From: Hyphomicrobium sp.
GTDB lineage: Bacteria > Pseudomonadota > Alphaproteobacteria > Rhizobiales > Hyphomicrobiaceae
Length of the DNA stretch: 64,000 bases
Assembly (NCBI RefSeq): GCF_019744875.1
Contig: NZ_JAIETU010000002.1
Span: forward strand, 372,001 to 436,000
Reading direction: 5' to 3'
The position numbers and the translations under genes were made by a program. Below the pieces are notes generated by a model that ran no database searches, was not told the origin of the DNA, and saw only the letters and a program-made list of their open reading frames with translations. Position 1 is the stretch's first letter. Every line of letters begins with the position of its first letter. Below are positions 38,171 through 47,839 of the stretch, piece by piece.

Positions 38171-38217
38171 CCGGCCCGCTTCACCGATCTCATGAACACC
38201 TCTCCCTCGCCTTACAC

Positions 38218-40479
38218 TCAGAACGGGATCGCAGCCTTGGCGCCGACTGCGGACGAGGTCGTGTCCTCTGCGAAACGCCCGTCGTAGGTGAGCTTCAAGT
38301 CGACGCCATCGACGGTCAGAATGTCGATGCCGGCCGTGACGTCGAAGTATGCGTCGTCGAACGACTGCGAGGTCGTGAAGAACTGGCCGGGAGCCGCAAC
38401 GAAGCTCGCCGTCACGTCGAATGTCGCGTCGTCCAGGAACGTGCCGCCGACGCGCACGAACGGCCGATAGAGGATGCCGCCGGAGCGGATCTCGGTGCCG
38501 ACCTCGATGGCGGGGCTCGCGGACAGCACCCAGGTGCCGTCGCCCTCGACAGCGAGGTTGGCGCCGCCGCCGCCCTGCTCGGTGAAGTCCTTGGTGGCGA
38601 CGTACGTCGCGTTGAAATCGACGAGAGGCTTTGCGTACCAGCCCTGCGACAGGCCGAAGAGGTAGCTCAGGCGCAGGTTTGCGCCCGCAAGCCACATCTC
38701 GCGGTCGCTCGTCGCGGGCCCCAGTCCGCCAAACAGCGTGCGCTCGGAATCCGCCCAGCCATATCCCGCAAAGCCGGTCGCGGCGGCGCTGAAGTTACCC
38801 CAGCGGTTCTTCAGAACGACGGCGCCTTCGAAGCTGTCGCGATCGGTGCTCGTGCCATTCGCGGTGTCCAAGGTGGCGGCTTCGTAGGAGCCCGCGAAGC
38901 CGAGCCGCCATTCGTCACGAAGCGCCACCTGAACGCCGCCCGAGAACGCGTACGACTGATCCTGGCCACCGACGTTGCTGGAAGTCGTCTCCCAGTCGTT
39001 GCGGCCCGCGCCGAACTTGGCCCAGTAGCATTCTCCTTCGACGATCAGGCCGGGGCTGCCTTCGAGCTTGGGGCAACTGTTCACCGCCTGGATGAAGCCG
39101 TTCGTCGATTGCCAAAGGCTCTTGTAGTCGGCCACGAAAGCTGTCGGCGACAGAACGCTTCCAAGGAGGTACTGCACCGACGCGGCACTGGCGTCCAACA
39201 GCGTGTCGTTCAAGAAGCGAATAGCCGGGCTGCCCGCCTCCGCCCCATGCAAGATGCTTGCGACCTCGGTCTGATGCTCCGTGAGCACCACAGAGGTGAG
39301 ATAGTTCATGAGTGGGAGGCGGTTCCAGCTCAGCACGAGTTGGTCGCCGCTCGTGGGGAGTGTCATGAGCGAGGTGACGTTGTAGCCGCCGGACCCGTCC
39401 GACACGTACAGGCGCGTCGACCAGTTCACCCCGTCACCGACCATCGATGGCGTCGCGAGGACGTAGTTTCCGCAGCAGTTGGCCAGGTCGTAGCGGTAGT
39501 AGGTCGCGCCGCCGGAGGATCCGGGGACGACGGCCAGCGCATATTGCCAGCCGTTCTGGGTCAGCGACGTGACGGTGTTGGTCAACGATCCGCCCGAGGT
39601 CATGATCACGGCCGAGCCGGAGTTGCCGATCGCGCCGGTGCGGTTGACGACGACGGCGCCTGCGATTTCGGCGGTGCCGGACACGGCGATCCGGTCGGCG
39701 GATGACGCGCCCTTCAGCGTCGTGAGATAGGCGGCGCTGGCGTACTGATCGTAGTCGCCGGTGAAGGTCGTGGTCTGGACGCTGTTGCCGCCACCCGGAG
39801 AGATCACGCCGTAGTTTTCGAACGAATTGCCGGCGCCGACCGAGAAGGTAGCGCCCGATTCGACCAAACCGCCCCAGAAGTTCACGAAGCTGTTGGCGCC
39901 GGAGCCAAGGGCGATATCGCCTTTGACCGTTCCAACGTTGACCACCACGTCGTTGCCGGCCGCGGTTTGAATTCCGCCGTTCAGTTGCGCGCCCGCGAAG
40001 TTCAGGATCTGGATGTCGCCGTCGAAACTCGACACGCGTCCGCCGACTTTTCCGAAGTTGCTGAAGACGAGATCGCCCGTCTCGAGCTTCACTTCGTTGC
40101 CGACAGTGCCGCGATTGATGAAGCTGTAGCCGTCCAACAGCGTGCCGGAGTTGTTGGCACTGAAGGTGAAGCTACCCGTGATCTTGCCTGTGTTGGTGAC
40201 GGAATAAGGGGCGCCCGTGTAGTTGAAGGCGGAAAGAGTGTTCAGAGTGCCCGCGTTGGTGAACGCGTAAAAGACCTGAGCGAGATCGGCGGTGCCTTTG
40301 AAGGTATCGGGCGCGTAACAGACAATGCCGCCAGTGACCGACTCGCAGCCTGCTGCGTCCGCCGTCGATATCGGCGCGCAGATCGACAGAACCGCAAAGA
40401 TTGCGGCTGCGTGCGGGCGCAGAAACGGGCGATCGCAGACTTCAGCCCGGCGGGGCTGCTGCTCCGTGTAGCGGATCAT
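38218..40479 (-). CDS. Type Va autotransporter
   Basis: A 753-residue outer membrane autotransporter. Residues 1-42 form a long signal peptide (FLRPHAAAIFAVLSICAPIS, ending TADAAG). The passenger (about 43-470) is rich in beta-helix-like Asn/Gly motifs (NRGTVGNEVKLETGDLVFSN, FGKVGGRVSSFDGD). Residues about 480-753 are a 12-strand autotransporter beta-domain with alternating aromatic strands and terminal Phe (GAKAAIPF), the BAM signal. The passenger function is unknown; no protease or lipase motif is visible. Confidence 0.88.
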   Translation of the reverse strand: MIRYTEQQPRRAEVCDRPFLRPHAAAIFAVLSICAPISTADAAGCESVTGGIVCYAPDTFKGTADLAQVFYAFTNAGTLNTLSAFNYTGAPYSVTNTGKITGSFTFSANNSGTLLDGYSFINRGTVGNEVKLETGDLVFSNFGKVGGRVSSFDGDIQILNFAGAQLNGGIQTAAGNDVVVNVGTVKGDIALGSGANSFVNFWGGLVESGATFSVGAGNSFENYGVISPGGGNSVQTTTFTGDYDQYASAAYLTTLKGASSADRIAVSGTAEIAGAVVVNRTGAIGNSGSAVIMTSGGSLTNTVTSLTQNGWQYALAVVPGSSGGATYYRYDLANCCGNYVLATPSMVGDGVNWSTRLYVSDGSGGYNVTSLMTLPTSGDQLVLSWNRLPLMNYLTSVVLTEHQTEVASILHGAEAGSPAIRFLNDTLLDASAASVQYLLGSVLSPTAFVADYKSLWQSTNGFIQAVNSCPKLEGSPGLIVEGECYWAKFGAGRNDWETTSSNVGGQDQSYAFSGGVQVALRDEWRLGFAGSYEAATLDTANGTSTDRDSFEGAVVLKNRWGNFSAAATGFAGYGWADSERTLFGGLGPATSDREMWLAGANLRLSYLFGLSQGWYAKPLVDFNATYVATKDFTEQGGGGANLAVEGDGTWVLSASPAIEVGTEIRSGGILYRPFVRVGGTFLDDATFDVTASFVAAPGQFFTTSQSFDDAYFDVTAGIDILTVDGVDLKLTYDGRFAEDTTSSAVGAKAAIPF

Positions 40480-40708
40480 TCGGGCTCTCAGGTTTGACGG
40501 CGAGACAGCGGATCACGCACACGGCAGAATCGACTTCTGCTCTCGACGTTAACAAACCTTACCAATTCGTTTACGGAAAAACGGATCATTGAAATCAGCT
40601 ATTGGCGAGAAGTCGCGCGCGCGCATCGCGTGGCGATTCTCACGGCCGAAGCGGTGCTGCTGCGTCGATCTCGGGTGATGCGTCACCGCGGGGGTGCGGC
40701 CGGTTCCG

Positions 40709-41146
40709 TCAAACCGCGGTCAGGCGCGCCATGGCTTCGTCGGCGATCGCTTCGAGCTCGGGCAACAGGACCACGCTCTCCTGCTCGTTAGGGTCGGTGC
40801 GCGCAATGACGGCGGATGCAGGCTCGCCACTCAGGTTGACGGGCAGGTGCGGCACGCCGGCCGGAATGTAGACCAGATCGCCCGCCCGGTTGGTCATGCG
40901 GTGCTGCAGGCGATCGCCGTAAAGCGTGACGACCTCGCCCGCCAGCAGATAGACCGCCGTCTCGTGGTTTTCGTGCAGGTGCGCCTTGGCGCGCGCGCCG
41001 GGCGGGATCGTCAGCAGATGCATGCAGATGGCCTTCGAGCCGACCGTTTCTGCGGCAATGCCGCAAAAGTAGGTCAGGCCCTGCTTGCCGTCGTAGGTTT
41101 CGTCGGCGCGCACCACGCGGCACATCGGGGCTTCGGCATCGCTCAT
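40709..41146 (-). CDS. Cupin-domain protein
   Basis: A 145-residue single-domain cupin. Motif 1 is AKAHLHENHETAVYLLAGEV (metal-binding His and Glu), motif 2 is AGDLVYIPAGVPHLPVNLSG with the third His. Such proteins are isomerases, dioxygenases or small-molecule binders; the reaction is not predictable here. It lies 39 bases after cckA on the same strand. Confidence 0.88.
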   Translation of the reverse strand: MSDAEAPMCRVVRADETYDGKQGLTYFCGIAAETVGSKAICMHLLTIPPGARAKAHLHENHETAVYLLAGEVVTLYGDRLQHRMTNRAGDLVYIPAGVPHLPVNLSGEPASAVIARTDPNEQESVVLLPELEAIADEAMARLTAV

Positions 41147-41185
41147 TTCGGCCTCCAGAACTCCGCGCCCAGCGCCGAGCCTTCG

Positions 41186-43708
41186 CTAGAGCGCGAGCTG
41201 CTCCTTCACCTTAGCCGCCAACTGCGGCAACGAGAACGGCTTCGGCAGGAAGGCGAACTGCTCGTTCTTGTCGAGGCTGGTCTCGAAGGCTTCGTGCGGG
41301 TAACCGGAGACGAAGATGATCTTCAGGTCCGGGTTCTTCTTGCGCAGCGCCTTGAGCAGCGTCGGCCCATCCATCTCGGGCATCACGACGTCGGAGACGA
41401 CGATGTCGACTTTGCCTTCGTTGGCGGCCATCACTTCGAGCGCTTCGACGCCCGTCGTCGCCTCAAGAACCTCGTAGCCCTGGCGGCGCAGCGCGCGCAC
41501 CGCGAACGAGCGCACGATGTCCTCGTCCTCGACGAGCAGCACGCGGCCGGAGCCGGTGAGATCCTGGGGACGCTCCTTCTTGGTCGACTTCTGCGCGACG
41601 AGCTCGTCCTCGTTGCCCGGCATGTAGCGCGGCAGGTAGACACGGAAGACGGTGCCGCGGCCCAGCGCGCTCTCCGGATAGATGAAACCGCCGGACTGCT
41701 TGACGATGCCGTACACCGTCGAAAGGCCGAGACCGGTGCCCTTGCCGACGCCCTTGGTGGTGAAGAACGGCTCGAAGATCTTGGCCATCACGTCGGGCGG
41801 CATGCCGGAGCCGGTATCGCTGACCTCGATCAGCACGTACTCGCCGACCGTCATGCCGTGGTTGGACAGGCGCTGGCTCTCGCGCTCGGTGACATTGCGG
41901 GTCACGATCGAGAGCGTGCCGCCTTCAGGCATGGCATCGCGCGCATTTACGGCCAGGTTGATCACGACCTGCTCGAACTGCGTGCGGTCTGTTTTCACGT
42001 ACCAGAGATCGCGGCCGGACGGCATCTTGAGGTCGATGGTCTCGCCGATCGAGCGCTTGAGGAGCGGCGACAGATCACCTAGCACCTCGCCGAGCTGGAG
42101 CGGCTCCGTCTGCAGCGTCTGGCGGCGCGAGAACGCGAGCAGCTTGGCCACGAGACCCGCCGCGCGCACAGCGCTCGAGCGGATGTTCATGATGTCCTTG
42201 TGGGCGGGATCGCTCGGGCGATGCGTCTGCAGCAGCAGATCCGAGAAGCCGATGATGGCGGTCAGCACGTTGTTGAAGTCGTGGGCGATGCCGCCCGCGA
42301 GCTTGCCCACGGCCTCCATCTTCGAGCTCTGCGCGAACTTGGCTTCGAGCGCCTTCTGCTCGGTCGCGTCGATCAGGTAGAGGACGGCAGCTTCGCGCGC
42401 ATCCTTGGCCTGGGTGAGCGGAGCAAGGTAGACGCGGCGCGAGAACTCGCTGTCGGGGCCGACCGTGATGTCGATTGGCGTCGCGCCCGCCGTACCGGCC
42501 AGCACCTGCTTGATGGCACCTTCGACCGCTGCCAGCGTGTCGCTTCCCGCCTGCCGGCACAGCACGGGGGCCGCCAGGGAGCCGACTGCCGTCAGCCCAT
42601 CGGGAATCATGCGTGCGAAGGCGGCGTTGACGCTCATCAGGCGGCCGTCCGGGCCGAGGGTTGCCATGCCGAACGGAGCCGACTGGAAGAAGCGGGCAAA
42701 CCGGACTTCGGCGGCGCTCGCTTCGTCCTCGGTGCCTGCTTCGCGGCGGTAGGCGGCGATCAGCAGGCCGCCTTGCGCATCGCGGCGGGCGAAGAAGCGC
42801 AGCGGCACCTGGGTGGTCTTGTCGATCCTGACATCGAGATCGACGCCCTGGCCGGTCGTGTAATAGGCGGCCGCCGCGTTGACGATCAGCTCGACGCCTT
42901 CCGGAGACACGATATCGGCGAGTTTCAGATTGCGCTCGGACAGCGCGGTCGGCTCAAGGCCGAGCCAGCGCAGCAGCGTGGCGTTCAGACGGCGCACGAC
43001 GCCACGGGAATCGACTTCGAGAAGGCCCGCGGGGGCGCTGTCCAGGCGCTCGAGCGTTGCTTCGAGCATGGAGACGGTGTTCGCCTGGTGGGCCCGGTCG
43101 AGCGTCACGTCGGCGACGGTCCACAGCATCATGGGGCCGAGTTCGCGATCGTGGCCGGGCACGCTGCAGGCGCGATGCGACACGCGCAGCAGGCGCGGCG
43201 GGCGGCCCGGCGCGGCAAGCTCGATCTCCTCGCGCCAGGGCTCGCGGCGCGAAGCTGCGCGCTCCAGGCGGAAGTAGGCGGCGGTGGCGCGGGCGTCGCC
43301 TGCAAACAGGGTTTCCAGCGCCTTGACCTCGCCACCTGCCGTGAGACCGACGAGATCGGCGAGCGTCTTGTTGGCGTACATGGGGCGGCCGTCGCGACGC
43401 GTGACGAGGATGCCGTCGTCGAGGCTGTTGGCGAGGGCGCGCACGAGATCGTCGTCGCGCACGCGCTCACCGATGCGCACGTGGCCGGCGACGTAAGCGA
43501 AGACGGCGGCAAGCCCGAGCATGGCGAGGACGGAGAGGATCGTCAGCAGCAGCGGCTCGCCCGCGGGCGATGCGACAAGCGCCAAAACCAGCGCGCCGGC
43601 CGCGACCGAGGCTGCGATGATCGGGACGATTCCGGCTTCCTGGCCGCCGCTCAGGGGCGGGGCTGCCGATACGCCGGCTTGGGGTGGTCGGACATTGCTC
43701 TCACTCAT
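41186..43708 (-). CDS. cckA: Cell-cycle hybrid histidine kinase CckA
   Basis: An 840-residue membrane hybrid kinase, the top of the CckA-ChpT-CtrA phosphorelay. Two transmembrane segments lie at about 27-75, then PAS-like domains (about 85-460), a DHp domain with His476 in KLAGGIAHDFNNVLTAIIGF, a HATPase domain (NLAVNARDAMPEGG, KGTGLGLSTVYG), and a C-terminal receiver with Asp773 (VVSDVVMPEMDG). The DHp sequence is the CckA type. ATG at 43708 is preferred; an upstream ATG at 43759 would add 17 residues and neither has a strong ribosome site. Confidence 0.93.
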   Translation of the reverse strand: MSESNVRPPQAGVSAAPPLSGGQEAGIVPIIAASVAAGALVLALVASPAGEPLLLTILSVLAMLGLAAVFAYVAGHVRIGERVRDDDLVRALANSLDDGILVTRRDGRPMYANKTLADLVGLTAGGEVKALETLFAGDARATAAYFRLERAASRREPWREEIELAAPGRPPRLLRVSHRACSVPGHDRELGPMMLWTVADVTLDRAHQANTVSMLEATLERLDSAPAGLLEVDSRGVVRRLNATLLRWLGLEPTALSERNLKLADIVSPEGVELIVNAAAAYYTTGQGVDLDVRIDKTTQVPLRFFARRDAQGGLLIAAYRREAGTEDEASAAEVRFARFFQSAPFGMATLGPDGRLMSVNAAFARMIPDGLTAVGSLAAPVLCRQAGSDTLAAVEGAIKQVLAGTAGATPIDITVGPDSEFSRRVYLAPLTQAKDAREAAVLYLIDATEQKALEAKFAQSSKMEAVGKLAGGIAHDFNNVLTAIIGFSDLLLQTHRPSDPAHKDIMNIRSSAVRAAGLVAKLLAFSRRQTLQTEPLQLGEVLGDLSPLLKRSIGETIDLKMPSGRDLWYVKTDRTQFEQVVINLAVNARDAMPEGGTLSIVTRNVTERESQRLSNHGMTVGEYVLIEVSDTGSGMPPDVMAKIFEPFFTTKGVGKGTGLGLSTVYGIVKQSGGFIYPESALGRGTVFRVYLPRYMPGNEDELVAQKSTKKERPQDLTGSGRVLLVEDEDIVRSFAVRALRRQGYEVLEATTGVEALEVMAANEGKVDIVVSDVVMPEMDGPTLLKALRKKNPDLKIIFVSGYPHEAFETSLDKNEQFAFLPKPFSLPQLAAKVKEQLAL

Positions 43709-43899
43709 GAAGGCGAAAGCTATCTGATTCTCAGGGGTGACCGCCCGGGAAGCCTGCATGGATGTACTGAACTCTTACGCTAACGGTTACGCTCGTGTCC
43801 GGGGCCTCTGCGCCGTCGCCGGAAGCCCCGCTCAGAGGCCGCCCGGCGCCCGTGTTGCTGCGCCCCGTCACACCCACACTTCGATCATCAGAGTTAAAA

Positions 43900-43913
43900 T
43901 GGAATGAATTCCA
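43900..43913. promoter_or_regulatory. Palindrome TGGAAT-GA-ATTCCA upstream of fliO
   Basis: A 14-base palindrome with perfect 6-base arms, 65 bases before fliO and just ahead of GCTATAG, a possible -10 element. It could be an operator for fliO or for divergent cckA. A second inverted repeat, GGCCTCTG / CAGAGGCC, spans 43803-43840 in the same gap. Confidence 0.4.
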
Positions 43914-43977
43914 CGCTATAGGGAAACCGCGAAACGCGCAGAGGAAGGACTCTCGGGGGTGCCCGAGTGGCAGGAGC

Positions 43978-44364
43978 ATGTTGGACATCGTCTACTATCT
44001 TGCGGTCGTAATCGCCCTCGCCGTCGCGACGATCGGGGGCGCATTCGTCGTGCGGAACTATCTCTCGGGGACGAGCCCGGGGCAGGCCGTCAGTGGGCTG
44101 TTCGGCCCCAAGCCCGAGCGGCGCCTTTCGATCACCGAACAGTTCAACATCGACGGCCGCCGCCGGCTCATTCTCGTGCGCCGTGACGGGGTCGAGCACC
44201 TGATCATGACGGGCGGGCCTGTCGACATGGTGATCGAAACGGGAATCGGCGGGCCGGAGGCCGGAGCCGAGAGCGCGGCGGCCAGCAAATCCACGCCTTC
44301 GCTTTCGCCGCCCGGCGCACCTTCGCCCGGCACGGTTTCGTCGCGCACCACGCTGCGCCCTTAA
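43978..44364 (+). CDS. fliO: FliO-like flagellar export component
   Basis: A 128-residue bitopic protein. One transmembrane segment at 4-25 (IVYYLAVVIALAVATIGGAF) is followed by the FliO cytoplasmic core: RRLSITEQFNIDGRRRLILV, RRDGVEHLIMTGGPVDMVIE. FliO helps assemble the FliP-FliR export gate. The tail is Pro/Ser-rich. AGGAG abuts the ATG at 43978, so initiation might use the next codon, TTG at 43981. It is divergent from cckA and isolated from other export genes. Confidence 0.8.
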   Translation: MLDIVYYLAVVIALAVATIGGAFVVRNYLSGTSPGQAVSGLFGPKPERRLSITEQFNIDGRRRLILVRRDGVEHLIMTGGPVDMVIETGIGGPEAGAESAAASKSTPSLSPPGAPSPGTVSSRTTLRP

Positions 44365-44431
44365 GCGCTTTTTCGTGCGGGGCGGCCGCACATTATCCGC
44401 CGCCCGCGCGGTTCATTCACAAGGACGATTT

Positions 44432-47083
44432 ATGGTTTTGGTTCGGCACATTCTGCGGTTCGCCGTGCTCGCGCTCTCGCTGCTGGCGGGCGCGGGCGTG
44501 GCCGTTTCTCAGACCGCTCCGTCAGCGCCGGCCGCTTCGCCCTCCGCCGCCGAGCCGCCCGGCACCGCCCCGCCAGCGTCCCCGCCGGCCGTGCCGCCCG
44601 CCCCGGCCGAGCCTGCGCCCCCCGTTCTGACGGATGCGGACCTCAAAGAAATTGCCGACGTGCAGCGCCCCGTCGACCAGCTCAAGGCCGACATGGACCG
44701 GCTCGAGAAGGCCGTCACGAACAACCTCGACAACGATCCTGAGCTCACGCTCCTGAGCACCCGGCTGGTCGCCGTGTTCGACGGCGCAAAAGCTGCGCGC
44801 GACGCTATCAAGCCCAAGCAGGAAGCCCTGCGCCAGCAGGTCGAGCAACTCGGCACGACACCGGCGAAGGACGCCGCGCCGGAAGCGGCAAACGTCACGG
44901 CGGAGCGGGCGCGGCTCAATGCGAAGGCGGCCGAGTTCGACGGCGCGCTCAAGAACATCGAACTCATCGTCGTGCGCGCAAACCAGCTTCGCGACACCCT
45001 GCAGCGGGCGCGCCAGGATCTGTTTGCCTCGCATATCCTGCAGCGCAGCCCCTCGCCCGTGACGCCCGCGACGTGGGACACGCTCGCCGACGACCTGCCG
45101 AGCGCTGTGCGGCAAGTGGGCTCGGCGATTTCCGACTGGTGGTCGCTCGCGTCACGGCGGGGCACGGCGCTCGCCGCGCTGATCGGCGGCGTAGTGCTGC
45201 TGCTTGCGGTTTCGATTGCGCTCGTGCGGCGCTTCCTCGCGCATCGCCTCGACGGTCCGCGCGAAAAGCCGCCGAGCTTCTTCACGAAGGCCGTAACCGT
45301 CGGATGGATGGCGCCGCTGCTGGCGCTGCCCGGCCTCGTCGCGCTGTCGGCGCTCGCCGGCGGGCTCGAGAGCTTGAATCTGCTGGTTATGGAAGTCGGC
45401 AAGATCGCGCATGCGGCAGCACCGGCGCTCCTGGCTTTCATCGTCGCATCGGCGCTGGCCCGCGCCATCCTGCAACCGCGCCGCGCGCACTGGCGGCTCG
45501 TCGATCTTTCGACCCCGGCGGCGCACCGGCTGTCGCGTATCATCATGGGGATCGCGGCCGTCTTTTCCGGCGACCTGATCCTCCAACAGATCATCGCACG
45601 GCTCTACCTGCCGCTGCCGCTCTCGATCATGGAGACGGCGCTGGCGAGTCTCGCGATCGGGCTCCTGATGCTGCAGATCGTGCGCGTGCCGTTCGATCCG
45701 CTGCCGCGCGCGGCGCCGGCCGACAAGAGCGTGCCGATCTCAGAAGGCGCCGCCTCCCCCGCCGCCGTCACGACGTCCTCTCCAGCGGCCGTCGATGCGG
45801 TCGTCTACGACGACACGTCGCTGCTGCGGCCGCAGATTCTCAAGGTGCCGATCCTGCTGGCCGCGCTCGCGATCCTCGCGACCACGCTGTTCGGCTATAT
45901 CGGATTGGGCCGCTTCATCGCCCAGCAGGTGATCGTGACGGGCAGTGCGATTGCCGTCGTGCTTGTGCTGCATCTCGCCATCCGCGCGCTGCTCGGCGCT
46001 CCGGGCTCGGGCATCAAGCCGCTCGCGACGGTGCTGGAGGAGCAGACCGGCCTCGATGAGACGCAAAGCCGCGTGCTGACGCGCGCCTTCTCGGCCCTGC
46101 TCAACATTGCGCTCGCGCTCGCCGCCGTGCCGCTGTTCCTGATCACGTGGGGCTACACGCTGAGTGAATCGCTCTCCTGGGTGCGCGCGGCGGTGCTGGG
46201 CTTCCAGGTCGGCGACTTCCGCATCTCGGTGGCGCGGATCATGCTCGCGGCGCTGCTGTTTCTCGCGCTCGTGTTTGCGACCCGGCTGCTGCAGCGCTGG
46301 CTCGACAAGGACGTGTTCCGGTCGCCGCGCATCGACCAGGGCATCGCCAATTCGGTGCGGACCGCGGTGGGCTACGCCGGTTTCATCCTGGCGGCGCTGG
46401 TGGCGGTGTCCTACGGCGGGATCGACATCACGAACTTCGCCATCGTCGCGGGCGCGCTGTCGGTCGGTATCGGTCTCGGCCTGCAGTCGATCGTGAACAA
46501 TTTCGTGTCCGGCCTGATCCTCCTGGTCGAGCGTCCGATCAAGGTCGGAGACCGGGTTTCGGTCAATGGCCTCGAAGGCTTCGTGCGGCGCATCTCAGTG
46601 CGGTCGACGGAAATCGAGACGGCGGAAAAGGCGAGCCTGATCGTTCCCAACTCGGCGCTCGTCACGTCGACGGTGACGAACTACACGCATCGCAATTCGC
46701 TCGGCGCCGCAACCGTCCGCGTCACCGTCAGCTCGAAGTCGGATCCCGAGCAGGTTCGCCGGATGCTGGAGCGCGTCGGCAAGGACTGCCCGATGCTGCT
46801 GCCGCATCCGGCGCCATCCGTCGCGCTCGAAAACCTCAGCATGAACGGGTTCGAGTTCTCAGTCGGAGGCGTCACGCCGGACGTGACGAAACTGGCCGCC
46901 GTGCAGAGCGATCTGCGCTTCCGGGTCATCAAGGCGCTGCGGGAGGCCGGCATCGCAATGGCGCATGCGCAGCAGGACGTGCATCTGCGCGATCTCGACG
47001 GCGTGAAGATAATGCTGATGCGGCTCGCCGAGGAACGGGCGCGCGCGTCGGCGCCGGACAGCAAGCCGGAACGCGAAAGCTGA
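44432..47083 (+). CDS. Large MscS-family mechanosensitive channel with DUF3772
   Basis: An 883-residue inner membrane channel. After a signal peptide (1-26) and Pro-rich linker comes a periplasmic helical DUF3772 region (about 65-230: DLKEIADVQRPVDQLKADMD, ANQLRDTLQRARQDLFASHI). About eleven transmembrane segments follow, the last being the pore helix of MscS (FAIVAGALSVGIGLGLQSIV) then NNFVSGLILLVERPIKVGDR and the beta and alpha/beta C-terminal domains. It protects against osmotic downshock. AAGGACG precedes the ATG at 44432; the frame extends 19 codons upstream. Confidence 0.92.
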   Translation: MVLVRHILRFAVLALSLLAGAGVAVSQTAPSAPAASPSAAEPPGTAPPASPPAVPPAPAEPAPPVLTDADLKEIADVQRPVDQLKADMDRLEKAVTNNLDNDPELTLLSTRLVAVFDGAKAARDAIKPKQEALRQQVEQLGTTPAKDAAPEAANVTAERARLNAKAAEFDGALKNIELIVVRANQLRDTLQRARQDLFASHILQRSPSPVTPATWDTLADDLPSAVRQVGSAISDWWSLASRRGTALAALIGGVVLLLAVSIALVRRFLAHRLDGPREKPPSFFTKAVTVGWMAPLLALPGLVALSALAGGLESLNLLVMEVGKIAHAAAPALLAFIVASALARAILQPRRAHWRLVDLSTPAAHRLSRIIMGIAAVFSGDLILQQIIARLYLPLPLSIMETALASLAIGLLMLQIVRVPFDPLPRAAPADKSVPISEGAASPAAVTTSSPAAVDAVVYDDTSLLRPQILKVPILLAALAILATTLFGYIGLGRFIAQQVIVTGSAIAVVLVLHLAIRALLGAPGSGIKPLATVLEEQTGLDETQSRVLTRAFSALLNIALALAAVPLFLITWGYTLSESLSWVRAAVLGFQVGDFRISVARIMLAALLFLALVFATRLLQRWLDKDVFRSPRIDQGIANSVRTAVGYAGFILAALVAVSYGGIDITNFAIVAGALSVGIGLGLQSIVNNFVSGLILLVERPIKVGDRVSVNGLEGFVRRISVRSTEIETAEKASLIVPNSALVTSTVTNYTHRNSLGAATVRVTVSSKSDPEQVRRMLERVGKDCPMLLPHPAPSVALENLSMNGFEFSVGGVTPDVTKLAAVQSDLRFRVIKALREAGIAMAHAQQDVHLRDLDGVKIMLMRLAEERARASAPDSKPERES

Positions 47084-47105
47084 GGCGGCCTTGCGGCAGC
47101 CTCAG
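47080..47105 (+). terminator. Hairpin overlapping the MscS stop codon
   Basis: CTGAGGC and GCCTCAG arms around a 12-base interior that is itself partly paired, followed by CTCTTT. The left arm includes the stop codon. T run is short, so termination is plausible, not certain. Confidence 0.45.
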
Positions 47106-47134
47106 CTCTTTGGTGGATCAGTCTTGTTCGTGGA

Positions 47135-47839
47135 TCAGTCTTCGCGATAGACGCGTTCGCGGCGCTCGTGGCGCTCCTGCGCTTCGACGGAGAGCGTTGC
47201 GATGGGGCGGGCATCGAGCCGCTTGAGGCCGATGGGCTCGCCCGTCTCTTCGCAGTAGCCGTACGTGCCGTCCTCGATGCGGGCGAGCGCCGCGTCGATC
47301 TTGGCGATCAACTTGCGCTGGCGGTCACGGGCGCGCAGCTCCAGCGCGCGGTCCGTTTCCGAGGTCGCGCGGTCTGCGAGGTCGGCGTGCTGCGTCGAAT
47401 CCTCGTGCAGTCCAGCCAGCGTCTCGCGGGTCTGGCGGATGATCTCCTCCTTCCAGGCCGTGAGCTTCTGGCGGAAGTAGGCGCGGTGCTTCTCGCTCAT
47501 GAACGGCTCGTCCTCGGAAGGGCGATAGTCCGGCGGGACGACGATGGTGGAAGCCACACCCGCTTTGGCGGTGAGCTTCTTGTCCTGGGTCTTCTCGATG
47601 GCGCGGGTCCTCGGTTTGTTCACAGGCACGGATTTCGCTACCGCTTTTACGGGAGACTTGCTGGCTGCGGATTGGTTTTTTGCAGGCGTTGCCGCTACCG
47701 TGCGCGCGGGCTTGGCCTTCGCGGCGGCCTTGGTCGCAGCAGCCTTGGCCGGCGACTTGGCGACGGTCTTTGACTTGACGGCAGCTTTTTTCGAAACGGC
47801 CTTCGATTTGGCCGACTTCGCCGTGGCTCGTTTCGTCAT
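47135..47839 (-). CDS. dksA: DksA-type RNA polymerase regulator with histone-like N-terminal tail
   Basis: A 234-residue protein. Residues 116-234 are a DksA core with the coiled-coil tip DLADRA (Asp153, Asp156, Ala158) that enters the polymerase secondary channel. The zinc finger is degenerate: only Cys196 remains (YGYCEETGEPIG), with Thr199, Ser217 and Ala220 at the other three positions, as seen in many alphaproteobacterial homologues. Residues 1-95 are Lys/Ala-rich (SKKAAVKSKTVAKSPAKAAA), like histone H1 tails, and absent from E. coli DksA (151). ATG at 47839 follows CGGAGG. Confidence 0.9.
   Translation of the reverse strand: MTKRATAKSAKSKAVSKKAAVKSKTVAKSPAKAAATKAAAKAKPARTVAATPAKNQSAASKSPVKAVAKSVPVNKPRTRAIEKTQDKKLTAKAGVASTIVVPPDYRPSEDEPFMSEKHRAYFRQKLTAWKEEIIRQTRETLAGLHEDSTQHADLADRATSETDRALELRARDRQRKLIAKIDAALARIEDGTYGYCEETGEPIGLKRLDARPIATLSVEAQERHERRERVYRED

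Noticed and set aside
40549-40562. CtrA-like site TTAA-N6-TTAC upstream of the autotransporter
   Set aside because: Spacing is six, not seven, and the second half-site is changed. One weak match in a promoter region is not enough.
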